Source of the DNA: Cellulomonas sp. Y8
GTDB lineage: Bacteria > Actinomycetota > Actinomycetes > Actinomycetales > Cellulomonadaceae
DNA length: 64,000 nucleotides
Assembly: GCF_008033115.1 (NCBI RefSeq)
Contig: NZ_CP041203.1
Span: forward strand, 186,001 to 250,000
Direction of reading: 5' to 3'
Part shown: positions 1-8,213 of the stretch, piece after piece
Position numbering within the stretch: position 1 is the first letter of the stretch
Layout: each line of letters starts with the position of its first letter
Program-made: the position numbers and the translations under genes
The notes under the pieces: generated by a model
The model's database searches: none
What the model was told of the DNA's origin: nothing
The model's input: the letters and a program-made list of their open reading frames with translations, nothing else

Positions 1-1
1 G

Positions 2-1663
2 CAGCAGCGCGTCCTGCGGCTGACGGGGCGGCTGGAGCCCGGCAGCGAGCTGCGCGCGGGCGCGACGTGCTTCGGCCTGTTCGACGCGCCCGCGCCCGAG
101 CACGCCCAGGTCCCCCGGCACGCGACCCGCGGGTACGCGCCGGGGTTCACCGTCCTCGACGTGACCTCGGCCGGCGACGGGGCCGCCGCGCGCGACGAGC
201 TGCTGGTGTCCGAGCGCCTCCACGCGGCGTGGGCGCCGCACGACCGCCCGCCGATGGGCCTCGGCCCGACGCCGCCCCCGCCGACGGGGACGATCACGGC
301 GGCCCTGCGCGGCCTGGCGGAGCGTGTCGCCGCGGGGCTGCCCGCCGTCCCCCACCAGGCCGCCCTGGACCTCGCGCGCCGGCTCCCGCCGCGCACCCGC
401 TCGGGCCGGCCGCTGCCCGTGCCCGCGGACGAGCCGGACGGCACCGTGGGCGCGATCACCGCCGCGCTGCGGGACCTCGACGGCTCCTACCTCGCCGTGC
501 AGGGCCCGCCCGGGACCGGGAAGACGTACACCGGGTCGCACGTGGTCGCCGCGCTGGTCGCCGACGGCTGGCGGGTCGGCGTCGTCGCGCAGTCGCACGC
601 CGTGGTGGAGAACCTGCTGGCGAAGGTCGTCGAGGCGGGGGTGGACCCGGCGGCGGTCGGCAAGAAGCCCCGCCCGGGCGCCACGGCGGCCCCGGCGTGG
701 ACGGCCCTGACGGGCTCGACCGCGTTCGGGCGGTTCCTCGCCGCGCAGCGCGGCGGATTCGTCCTCGGCGGCACCCTGTGGGACGTCACGCACCCCGACC
801 GGCTGCCCGAGGGCGGGTTCGACCTCCTCGTGGTCGACGAGGCGGGCCAGTTCTCGCTCGCGAACACGTTCGCGGCCTCCGCGGGCGCGCGGAACCTGCT
901 GCTGCTCGGCGACCCGCAGCAGCTGCCGCAGGTGTCGCAGGGCCACCACCCCGAGCCCGTCGACACCTCGGCGCTGGGCTGGCTCACGGACGGGCACGAC
1001 ACGCTGCCGCCGGAGCTCGGCTACTTCCTCGACGCCACCTGGCGGATGCACCCGGAGCTGTGCGCGCCGGTGTCGGAGCTCGCCTACGACGGGCGGCTGC
1101 ACGCTGTGCCGTCCGCCGCGGCCCGGCACCTCGACGGCGTGCCCGCGGGGGTGCGCACCGTGCTGGTCGACCACGACGGCAACGCCGTGTCGAGCGTCGA
1201 GGAGGCCGAGCGGGTCGTCTCGGAGGTCCGCGGGATGATCGGGCGCGCCTGGACCGAGGACGGGGCCACCCGCCCGCTGGTCCCGGAGGACGTCCTGGTC
1301 GTCGCCGCGTACAACGCCCAGGTGTGGACGCTGACCCGGGCCCTGGCGGCGTCGGGGCTCGACGGCGTGCGGGTGGGGACGGTCGACCGGTTCCAGGGGC
1401 AGGAGGCGCCGGTCGTGCTGGTGTCGCTCGCGGCGTCGACACCCGAGGACGTGCCGCGCGGCATGGAGTTCCTGCTGTCCCGCAACCGGCTCAACGTCGC
1501 GCTGTCCCGGGGGAAGTGGGCCGCCGTGGTCGTGCGGTCCCCGCGGCTCACCGACTACCTGCCCGCCGCGCCGGCGCAGCTCGCCGAGCTGGGGGCGTTC
1601 CTCCGGCTCGGCGGGCACGCCCCGACGCCGACGACGCCGGGGACTCTCACCCCGCCCGGGTGA
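2..1663 (+). CDS. Superfamily I helicase of the DNA2/NAM7 type, probably C-terminal part of a TM0106-family RecB-like nuclease-helicase (5' end outside window)
   Basis: The reading frame is open from base 2, so the start lies upstream of the window; 553 residues are visible. The helicase core is clear. Walker A GPPGTGKT lies near visible residue 170, Walker B appears as VVDEAGQ, and later motifs are LLLGDPQQLPQV, VDRFQGQEAPVVL and NRLNVALSRGK, the motif V/VI region of superfamily I. Known relatives (TM0106 family) carry a RecB-type nuclease domain at the N terminus, which would be outside this window. The likely role is ATP-driven unwinding of nucleic acid, perhaps with cleavage; the nuclease half is inferred. 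The gene ends 98 bp before the next gene on the same strand. Confidence 0.85.
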   Translation, partial: QQRVLRLTGRLEPGSELRAGATCFGLFDAPAPEHAQVPRHATRGYAPGFTVLDVTSAGDGAAARDELLVSERLHAAWAPHDRPPMGLGPTPPPPTGTITAALRGLAERVAAGLPAVPHQAALDLARRLPPRTRSGRPLPVPADEPDGTVGAITAALRDLDGSYLAVQGPPGTGKTYTGSHVVAALVADGWRVGVVAQSHAVVENLLAKVVEAGVDPAAVGKKPRPGATAAPAWTALTGSTAFGRFLAAQRGGFVLGGTLWDVTHPDRLPEGGFDLLVVDEAGQFSLANTFAASAGARNLLLLGDPQQLPQVSQGHHPEPVDTSALGWLTDGHDTLPPELGYFLDATWRMHPELCAPVSELAYDGRLHAVPSAAARHLDGVPAGVRTVLVDHDGNAVSSVEEAERVVSEVRGMIGRAWTEDGATRPLVPEDVLVVAAYNAQVWTLTRALAASGLDGVRVGTVDRFQGQEAPVVLVSLAASTPEDVPRGMEFLLSRNRLNVALSRGKWAAVVVRSPRLTDYLPAAPAQLAELGAFLRLGGHAPTPTTPGTLTPPG

Positions 1664-1761
1664 GCCGGTCGCCGCGCGGCCCGGGGGACAGTGCAGTGCG
1701 GGCACGCCGTGCCCGGACCCGGACCGGCGCGCCGCACGCCGCCGCACGAGGAGGACGAGCG

Positions 1762-2244
1762 ATGACGACGTTCACGGCCTGGAAGTTCGACACCCCCGAG
1801 GGCGCCGAGAGCGCGCGGGGCGCCCTGCGCGACGCCCAGGGCGAGGGGATCGTCACGGTCGTCGACTCGGCGGTCGTGTCCTGGCCCGAGGGCGAGAAGC
1901 GCCCCGAGCTGCACCACCACCACGAGGGCGGGAAGCACGCGGCGGGCTGGGGCGCCCTGTGGGGCCTGCTCGTCGGCGGGCTGTTCTTCGTGCCGCTGCT
2001 CGGCGCAGCCGCCGGCGCGGGCATCGGCGCCCTGGCCAAGTCGGTCGAGGGCGTCGGGATCGACGAGAAGGACCTGATCAAGCTCCGCGACGAGACCACC
2101 GAGGGCACCTCGGTGCTGCTGGCGGTCACGCAGGACGGCGACCTCGACCGGCTCGGCGAGCGGTTCCACGGCCTGGGCTCCCGGCTCGTCGCGACGAACC
2201 TGACCGAGGCCGAGAAGAGCCTGCTGCTCGAGACGTTCGGCTGA
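1762..2244 (+). CDS. DUF1269-family small membrane protein
   Basis: 160 residues. It opens with MTTFTAWKFDTPEGA and continues into VVSWPEGEKRPEL, the pattern of DUF1269 proteins. A glycine/alanine-rich hydrophobic stretch (about residues 62-95, with GLFFVPLLGAAAGAGIG) should form one hairpin or two membrane passes. The cluster ELHHHHEGGKH just before it is a small histidine patch. The ATG at 1762 is chosen because GAGGACGAG lies 5-10 bases upstream. Function is unknown; DUF1269 proteins often sit near other small stress-related membrane proteins, as here. Confidence 0.85.
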   Translation: MTTFTAWKFDTPEGAESARGALRDAQGEGIVTVVDSAVVSWPEGEKRPELHHHHEGGKHAAGWGALWGLLVGGLFFVPLLGAAAGAGIGALAKSVEGVGIDEKDLIKLRDETTEGTSVLLAVTQDGDLDRLGERFHGLGSRLVATNLTEAEKSLLLETFG

Positions 2245-2254
2245 GCGGCCCGCC

Positions 2255-2752
2255 GTGGCCGGCACCGAGGCGCTGACCCGGCCCCGGCTGGTCCGGCGCC
2301 GGGCGGGGCACCTGTACGGCCTGGTCGTGACCGGGTCGGTGCTGGCGGCCGCCCCGGACTCGATCGGGCTGGCGAGGCTGGCGCTCGCCCTGCTGGGCAC
2401 GCTCCTCGTGTACTGGGCGGCGGAGAGCTACGCGCACTGGACCGCGACCCGGACCCTGCTGGGGCGCAGCCTGCACGGCGAGGAGCGGCGGGAGGTCGTC
2501 ACCGACGGCCTCCCGCTGGTCGCGGCGTGCCTGGTGCCGGTCGCGGTGCTGCTGGCGGAGGCCCTGCTCCACGTGCCGACCGGCACCGGGGTGCGGGTCG
2601 CGCTGCTCACGAACACGGCACTGCTCGTCGGCGTCGGCTGGCGGATGGCCACCGCGGGCGGCGTCCGGGGGTTCGCGCGGGTGGCCAACTCCGTGGGCAT
2701 CGGGCTGCTGGGCGTCGCGATGGTCGCGCTGAAGTACGCGCTGCACCACTGA
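2255..2752 (+). CDS. Small integral membrane protein, function unknown
   Basis: 165 residues with a GTG start 10 bases after the previous stop. About four hydrophobic segments can be seen (roughly residues 20-40, 42-58, 88-108 and 118-160). Charged loops include ARARTRTLLGRSLHGEERRE-like arginine-rich sequence between the second and third. No catalytic motif is visible and I do not recognise the family. The close spacing suggests co-transcription with the DUF1269 gene. The 3' end is convergent with the LuxR-type regulator, 22 bases away. Confidence 0.75.
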   Translation: MAGTEALTRPRLVRRRAGHLYGLVVTGSVLAAAPDSIGLARLALALLGTLLVYWAAESYAHWTATRTLLGRSLHGEERREVVTDGLPLVAACLVPVAVLLAEALLHVPTGTGVRVALLTNTALLVGVGWRMATAGGVRGFARVANSVGIGLLGVAMVALKYALHH

Positions 2753-2774
2753 GGAACCGGCGGAGCGGGTCCCG

Positions 2775-5461
2775 TCAGCTCAGCAGGCCCAGCGACCGCC
2801 CGCGCGCCACCGCGGCCCGCCGCGTCTGCACGTCGAGCTTCCGGTAGAGCGACTTCAGGTGCGCCTTGACCGTGTTCACCGAGACGAACAGCTCCTCGGC
2901 GATCTCGGTGTTGCTCGCCATGCTGGGCAGCGCGGCGAGGACGCTCAGCTCGCGGTCGGTGAGCGGGACCGGCAGCGGCTCCGGCTCCGGGGCGGCGGGC
3001 GCGGGGGCACCGAGGTGCTCCACCAGGGCCTCGGCCAGGACGTCGGACCGCTCGGGGAGCACCCGCGTGAGGGCGGCGCGGCCCGCCGCGCCCGGCACGA
3101 CGAACGGGCGCACCACCCGCTCCGCGCCGGCGACCGCGAGCGCCCGCCGCACCAGGTCGTCCGCGAGGCGCGGGGCGCCGCGCTCCTCGGCGAGGTCCGC
3201 GAGCAGCAGGCACGCCTCGGTCTGGGTGAGCACCTGCCCCGTGTCCGCCGCCCACCCGGCCGCGACGCGCGCGTGCCGCAGGGCGGCCGGGGCGTCGCCT
3301 CGGGCGCGGGCGCGGCGCGCGGCCACGAGCGCGTCGAGCGGGGAGGCGATGCGGGGGTCCGCCGGGGCGACGGCGGCGTCGGAGCCGGTGAGGGCCGCGA
3401 GCTCCGCGGCGGCCCGCAGCCGCAGCCCGGCGACGAGCGCCGGCACCGGGCCCGGCGGCCGTTCGGCCGCGAGCGCCTGCGCGGCGGCCCGCACCCGGCC
3501 GCGCGCGAGGGCCGCGAGCGCCTGCACCGCGTGCAGCGTCGCGACGCACCAGGGGTCGTCGCCCGCGTCGGTCGCGGCGAGCCCGTACGCGACGGCCCGG
3601 TCGGCGTCCGCCCAGCGGGCGCGGAGCAGCGCGACCCACGCGAGCGCGGCGTACGCGGGCCGGACGTGGGCGTACCCGGTCCAGCCGGACGCCACCGCGA
3701 CGTCGACCGCCTCGCGCGCCGCCCGCTCGGCGGCGTCCAGCCGGCCGAGCACGCCGAGCGCCATCGCGAGGCCGGCGCGCGCGCTCAGCGAGGTCAGGTC
3801 GACGGCGTCCGGGTCCTCCGCGACCGACGCGGCCAGCTCGCGGTGCGCGCCGACCGCGTCGCCCTGCCAGAGCAGCGACCCGCCGCGCAGGTCGTGGGCC
3901 GAGCGCAGGTACGGCAGGTACGCGGGGAAGGGCCACGGCGCCTGCGCCAGCGTCTCCAGCGCGGCGACGGCCCCGCTCCCCTGCCCGGCGACGTCGCCGG
4001 TCCCGCGGGCGGAGGCGGCGTCGAGCAGGTCGGCCAGGACCCGGGCGGCCACCGGTGGTCGACCCGCGTGCGCGGCGTCGTGGGACGCCAGGGTCCGCAG
4101 CCGGGCCACGTGCGCCCGGCACGCCGGGTACGCCCGGTCGACCAGCGCGAGGGCACCGGCGCACAGCTCGGACCACGCCGCCGGCGGCGCCTCGTCGTAC
4201 GGCAGCCGGAGCAGCGCCTGCCGCACGGCCTCGCGGTTCGGCGTGACGAGCAGCGGCGCGGCCGCCTCGGCGACCACCCGGCCGACCAGCTCGCCGTCCT
4301 CGGCCTCGGTCGCGTGGTCGAGCGCCGCGACCGGGTCGCCGTGCCGCAGCAGCCACCGGGCCGCGCACGCGTGCGCGGCCTCGTGCCCCTCGGGGTCCCG
4401 GACCCGGAGCGTCGTGTGCAGGATCTCGCGGAGCAGCGGGTGGTACCGCAGCGCGGCCCCGGCGGGCGCGACCGGACCGACGAAGTCGTGCGCCGCCGCG
4501 AGCGCGTCGTGCAGCCGCCCGGGCGGCGCGCCGGGGCTCAGCGCGCGGGCGAGCTCGGGACTGAACGTCGGGACCACGCTGGACCGCAGCAGGAACGCGC
4601 GCACCGCGTCCGGCTGGCGGTCCACCACCTCGTCGACGAGGTAGTCGGCGACCGCGCGGTCGTCGGCCAGCGCGTCCTCCACGTCCTCCTCGGTGGGCGG
4701 CTCGCCGATCCCCCTGCAGCCGCGCGAGCCGGCCCAGCGCGATCCGCACGCCCGTCGGCCAGCCCTGGGTGCGTTCGAGGACCAGCCGGGCCTGCTCCGG
4801 CGTCACGTCGACGCCCTCGACCTCGCCGAGGCCGCGGACGTCCGCGGCGGTGAACGCCAGGTCCTCCGCCGCGATGAGGGTCGCCCCCCGGCGGGTCACC
4901 GGCGGCTCCGAGCGGCTCAGGACCAGCAGCCGGAGCGGGACGTCCGCGGCGAGCAGGTCACGGACCGTCTGCACCACGGTGTGGTGCCGCACCACGTCGA
5001 GGTCGTCGACGACCAGGGTCGCCTCCTGCGGGAGCTGCTCGAGTCCTCGCATCCAGCGCGCGACGAACGCCGGCGTGCTCGTCGGCGGCACCCGCAGCCG
5101 GGCGAGCGGGTGGTCGGCCCGGGACGGCACCGCTCGTGCGCAGGGCGTCCAGCACGCGGCTGGCGAGCGCCTGGGGCACCGTGTCCCGCGGCTCCAGCGA
5201 CAGCCACGCCACCGGGCCCGGCCGCGCCGCCGCCCAGGTCGCCACCGCGGTGGTCTTGCCCCAGCCGGCACCGGCCGACACGACGGTGAGCCGGGCGTCG
5301 CCGTCCCCGTCGAGCAGCTTGTCCACGGCGGGGCGCCGCACCGTGCGCGCAGCGGACGGTCGCAGGGTGCGCTGCTCCGGCGTCCGGACGGCGAGTCTCC
5401 CGGTTCCCCTGCCCGGTGGCTCGCGCAGTTCTCGTCCGGCGCCCCTCCCCGGGGAGCCCAT
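2775..5461 (-). pseudogene. LuxR/MalT-type ATP-binding transcriptional regulator, two apparent +1 frameshifts
   Basis: Three reading frames join to make one protein of about 894 residues, the usual size of MalT-like (LAL) regulators. The N-terminal frame starts at 5461 and carries Walker A as SAGAGWGKTTAV. The middle frame carries VVDDLDVVRHH (Walker B) and LLVLSRSEPP. The last frame ends with LTDRELSVLAALPSMASNTE and ISVNTVKAHLKSLYRKL-like sequence, the LuxR helix-turn-helix. The breaks lie near 5118-5140 (CCCGGG context) and at 4710-4714 (a run of five C on +). Each needs one base removed to restore the frame, and 2687 minus 2 divides by three. Either the gene is decaying or the sequence has two insertion errors; the intact codon use and domains favour errors. 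Its target is unknown. Confidence 0.8.
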
Positions 5462-5623
5462 GGCCGCAACGTATACCCCCCGGTCGCCGGTGCGAAGGCC
5501 GTTTCCGGGCGTCCACCCGCGGCGGGTGATGCCCGTCCGACCAGCACCGACGAGCGTAGGCACCGGGTTCGCGGGGGCGGCCCCGCCCGGGGTGCCGGGC
5601 GCCGCGGAGCGCAGGAGGCAGTC

Positions 5624-6061
5624 GTGGAGACCGCGATCGAGGACATGGGCCCGGTGGACTACCTGGTCGTCGAGTTCCCGGAGAACCGCCTGGACGGCGA
5701 GGCGTTCCCGCTGCTGATGGACCTGGTCGACCGCGGGGTCGTCCGGGTCCTCGACCTGGCGTTCGTCGCCAAGGCCGACGACGGCACGGTCACGGGCATC
5801 GACCTGCACGAGCTGGACGCCACCGGCGACTTCGACGTCACCGTGCTCGAGGGCGCGTCGTCGGGTCTGCTCGGCGACGACGACCTGGCCGAGGCGGCCG
5901 CGGCGCTCGCGCCCGGGGCGGCGGCCGGGGTGCTCGTCTACGAGAACGCGTGGGCGGCGCCGTTCGCCTCGGCGCTGCGCCGCGGGGGCGGGCAGCTCGT
6001 CGCGAGCGGGCGGGTGCCGGTGCAGGCGCTGCTCGCGGCGCTCGACGCGACGGACGCGTGA
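5624..6061 (+). CDS. DUF6325-family protein
   Basis: 145 residues. The GTG at 5624 is preceded by AGGAGG with five bases of spacing; the ATG at 5645 (MGPVDYLVVEFP) is an alternative. The sequence matches the DUF6325 pattern: MGPVDYLVVEFPENR, a VVRVLDLAFV strand, an acidic SSGLLGDDDLAEAAAAL helix, then VLVYENAWAAPFASALRRGGG. It has no signal peptide and no strong membrane segment. Function is unknown. DUF6325 genes are commonly paired with a SHOCT-domain gene, and the next gene downstream is one. Confidence 0.8.
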   Translation: METAIEDMGPVDYLVVEFPENRLDGEAFPLLMDLVDRGVVRVLDLAFVAKADDGTVTGIDLHELDATGDFDVTVLEGASSGLLGDDDLAEAAAALAPGAAAGVLVYENAWAAPFASALRRGGGQLVASGRVPVQALLAALDATDA

Positions 6062-6128
6062 GGCGGCGCCGGCGCGGCCGGCGACCGGACCACGGGCACG
6101 ACCAGGACACGACGACGAGGAGGGGACC

Positions 6129-6464
6129 ATGCCCGGACTGCTGCGAGGGGTGGCCAGGACGGCCGTGATCGCCGGGACCGCGAGCGCGGTGTCGGGGCGG
6201 GTGCAGCGGCGCCAGCAGGGCCGGTGGGCGGAGCAGGACGCCCGCGCGGCCCAGGCCCAGTACGGCGCCACGGTGCCGGCCGGGTACGGCCCGCCGGGGT
6301 ACAGCCAGGAGCCGCCCTACCCGGCGGTGCCCGCGGGGTCGCCCGCGCAGGACGCCGCGGACGCGCGGATCGCGCAGCTGCGCGACCTGGCGAGGCTGCG
6401 GGACGAGGGCGTGCTGACGGCGGAGGAGTTCGCCGACCAGAAGGCGCGCATCCTGGCGAGCTGA
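6129..6464 (+). CDS. SHOCT domain-containing protein
   Basis: 111 residues. The ATG at 6129 follows GAGGAGGGG by three bases. The N terminus MPGLLRGVARTAVIAGTASAVSGRVQRR is mildly hydrophobic and then basic. The middle is rich in Tyr, Pro and Gly. The C terminus (IAQLRDLARLRDEGVLTAEE followed by FADQKARIL) is the SHOCT motif, a short helical pair that mediates oligomerisation in many actinobacterial proteins. It is 67 bases after the DUF6325 gene on the same strand and is followed by a good hairpin terminator, so the two probably form one transcript. Confidence 0.85.
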   Translation: MPGLLRGVARTAVIAGTASAVSGRVQRRQQGRWAEQDARAAQAQYGATVPAGYGPPGYSQEPPYPAVPAGSPAQDAADARIAQLRDLARLRDEGVLTAEEFADQKARILAS

Positions 6465-6478
6465 CGGCAGGCCTCGAC

Positions 6479-6514
6479 GGACCCACCCGCACCGACGCCG
6501 GCGCGGGTGGGTCC
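6479..6514 (+). terminator. Rho-independent-type hairpin after the SHOCT gene
   Basis: A perfect 12-bp stem (arms 6479-6490 and 6503-6514, GGACCCACCCGC with its complement) closes a 12-base loop, 14 bases after the SHOCT stop codon. No long T run follows, which is common in high-GC actinobacteria. Confidence 0.65.
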
Positions 6515-6535
6515 GCCCGCGCCCGGCTCCCCCCA

Positions 6536-6597
6536 CCGAGATGGCAGCTCTCGCCTGTCGACCCGCCCCCGGACGCAGCCGAGAGCTGCCTTCTCGG
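6536..6597. repeat. Paired inverted repeat, family 1 (locus a)
   Basis: Arm 6536-6553 (CCGAGATGGCAGCTCTCG) is the reverse complement of arm 6580-6597 with one mismatch, separated by 26 bases. It lies in the gap between the + strand SHOCT gene and the 3' end of the - strand MFS gene. Nearly the same word with the same arm spacing recurs at 12815-12878. Confidence 0.8.
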
Positions 6598-6647
6598 CGA
6601 GGAACCCGCGGGCGGGCGCGCGAGCGCTGTGTGCGCGGGCGGGGAGG

Positions 6648-8213
6648 TCACGCGGCGCGGGCCGGCGCAGCCGCGGCGCGGCGCATGCGCAGGGCGTTGG
6701 CCGCCCCCAGCGCGCCGGCCACCAGGGGCACCAGCAGCGCCGCCTGGAGGGCGCGCGGGCGCACCTCCTCGTTGATCCGCACCACCTCGGCGGCGGCCGC
6801 GGGCGGCTCGTCCGCGAGCAGCGCCTCCAGCTGGGAGGTGCTCATGAGCTCGGCGTCCTCGTCGAGCGCCGCCGCCACCCGCTCCTGGTCGGCGGGCGCC
6901 AGCACGTCGCTGGCGCGCGCCTGGGCGGTGAACCCGGCGGACAGCGTGGCGAGGAGCACCGCGCCCGCGAGCGCCAGCCCGAAGGACAGCCCGAACGAGC
7001 CGCCCGCCGAGTTCACCCCCGCGGCCTCGCTGACCCGCTCCTCGGACACCGGCGACAGCGTGTAGTCGTTGAGCTGCGAGACGAGCAGCCCCAGCCCGCA
7101 GCCCGCGACCACCAGCGGCCCCGCGAGCGCCCAGCCCGACCCGGCGCGGGGCACGACCGGCAGCAGCGCAGCGACGCCCACCACCAGCAGCAGGAACCCG
7201 CCCAGCACCACCCGGTGCGCCGGCCACCGCCCCGCCCGCCGGCTCATGGTCAGCGCGACGACGAACATGCTCAGCGACAGCGGCGCGAGCGAGAGCCCCG
7301 CCGCCATGGCGTCGTACTCGAGGACCATCTGCAGGAAGATCGGCAGCGCGATCATCGCCCCGCCGAGCGCCACCTGCTGCAGCAGCTGCTGGGAGACGCC
7401 GATCCGGAACCGCGGGGCGCGGAACAGGCCCGGGTCGATCAGCACCGCCCGGCCGCCCCGGGACCGCCGCACCAGCCACCCCGCGAGGCCCGCGAGCGCC
7501 AGCACCCCGACCGCGAGCAGCAGGCCGACGGACTCCGCGCCCTCCTGCCAGGCGAGCACCCCGAGCACGAGGCCCCCCATCCCGGCTGCGGACAGCAGGG
7601 CCCCGACGACGTCGATCTCCCGCGACCCCGTGTAGGGGACGTCCCGGACCAGCCGGATGCCGGACAGCACGAGGACGATCACCACCAGCTCGAGCCCGAA
7701 GGCGACCCGCCAGGACAGGTACGTGGTGATGAACCCGCCGAGCAGCGGCCCGACGGCCGCGGCGATCGAGGCGGCGGCGCCGACCAGGGCGTAGACCTTC
7801 TTCTGGGCCGTGCCGGCGAAGTTGCCGTGCACCAGCGACTGCATCGCGGGCAGCAGCAGCGACGCCCCCAGCCCGCCGACGACGGCCCACAGCACGATCA
7901 CCGCCGTGAGGCTCTGCGCGAAGGTCATGGCGGCCGCCCCGACCGCGTAGCCCAGCAGCCCGAGCACGTACGCGCGCTTGCGCCCGACCAGGTCGCCGAC
8001 CTTGCTGCCGACGAGGATGAACGCCGCCGACACCAGCGCCTCGAGCGCGATCGCGGACTGGACCCCGCTCACCGTGGTGCCCAGGTCGCGCACGACCGCC
8101 GAGATCGACACGTTCATCAGCGAGGTGTCGACGACCAGCACGAACATCGCGAGCGCGAGCAGCACCGCGAGCCGGCGCCCGGTGCGGTCGAGCGCCTCCG
8201 CCGGGGCGGTCAC
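6648..8213 (-). CDS. MFS transporter, DHA2 (EmrB/QacA-like) drug efflux family
   Basis: 521 residues, almost entirely hydrophobic helices; about 14 membrane segments are expected for this family. The N-terminal segment MFVLVVDTSLMNVSISAVV is the usual first helix of DHA2 exporters. GSKVGDLVGRKRAYVLGLLG is the MFS motif A loop between helices 2 and 3. The protein likely exports a hydrophobic or cationic compound using the proton gradient; the substrate cannot be read. GTG at 8213 is taken as the start because it overlaps the stop of the P-type ATPase gene by four bases (8210-8213), implying translational coupling in a two-gene operon. Confidence 0.87.
   Translation of the reverse strand: MTAPAEALDRTGRRLAVLLALAMFVLVVDTSLMNVSISAVVRDLGTTVSGVQSAIALEALVSAAFILVGSKVGDLVGRKRAYVLGLLGYAVGAAAMTFAQSLTAVIVLWAVVGGLGASLLLPAMQSLVHGNFAGTAQKKVYALVGAAASIAAAVGPLLGGFITTYLSWRVAFGLELVVIVLVLSGIRLVRDVPYTGSREIDVVGALLSAAGMGGLVLGVLAWQEGAESVGLLLAVGVLALAGLAGWLVRRSRGGRAVLIDPGLFRAPRFRIGVSQQLLQQVALGGAMIALPIFLQMVLEYDAMAAGLSLAPLSLSMFVVALTMSRRAGRWPAHRVVLGGFLLLVVGVAALLPVVPRAGSGWALAGPLVVAGCGLGLLVSQLNDYTLSPVSEERVSEAAGVNSAGGSFGLSFGLALAGAVLLATLSAGFTAQARASDVLAPADQERVAAALDEDAELMSTSQLEALLADEPPAAAAEVVRINEEVRPRALQAALLVPLVAGALGAANALRMRRAAAAPARAA

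Noticed and set aside
2859..4853. Long + strand frame opposite the LuxR-type regulator
   Set aside because: Repetitive Arg/Gly/Pro composition and opposite a conserved LuxR domain; a high-GC shadow.
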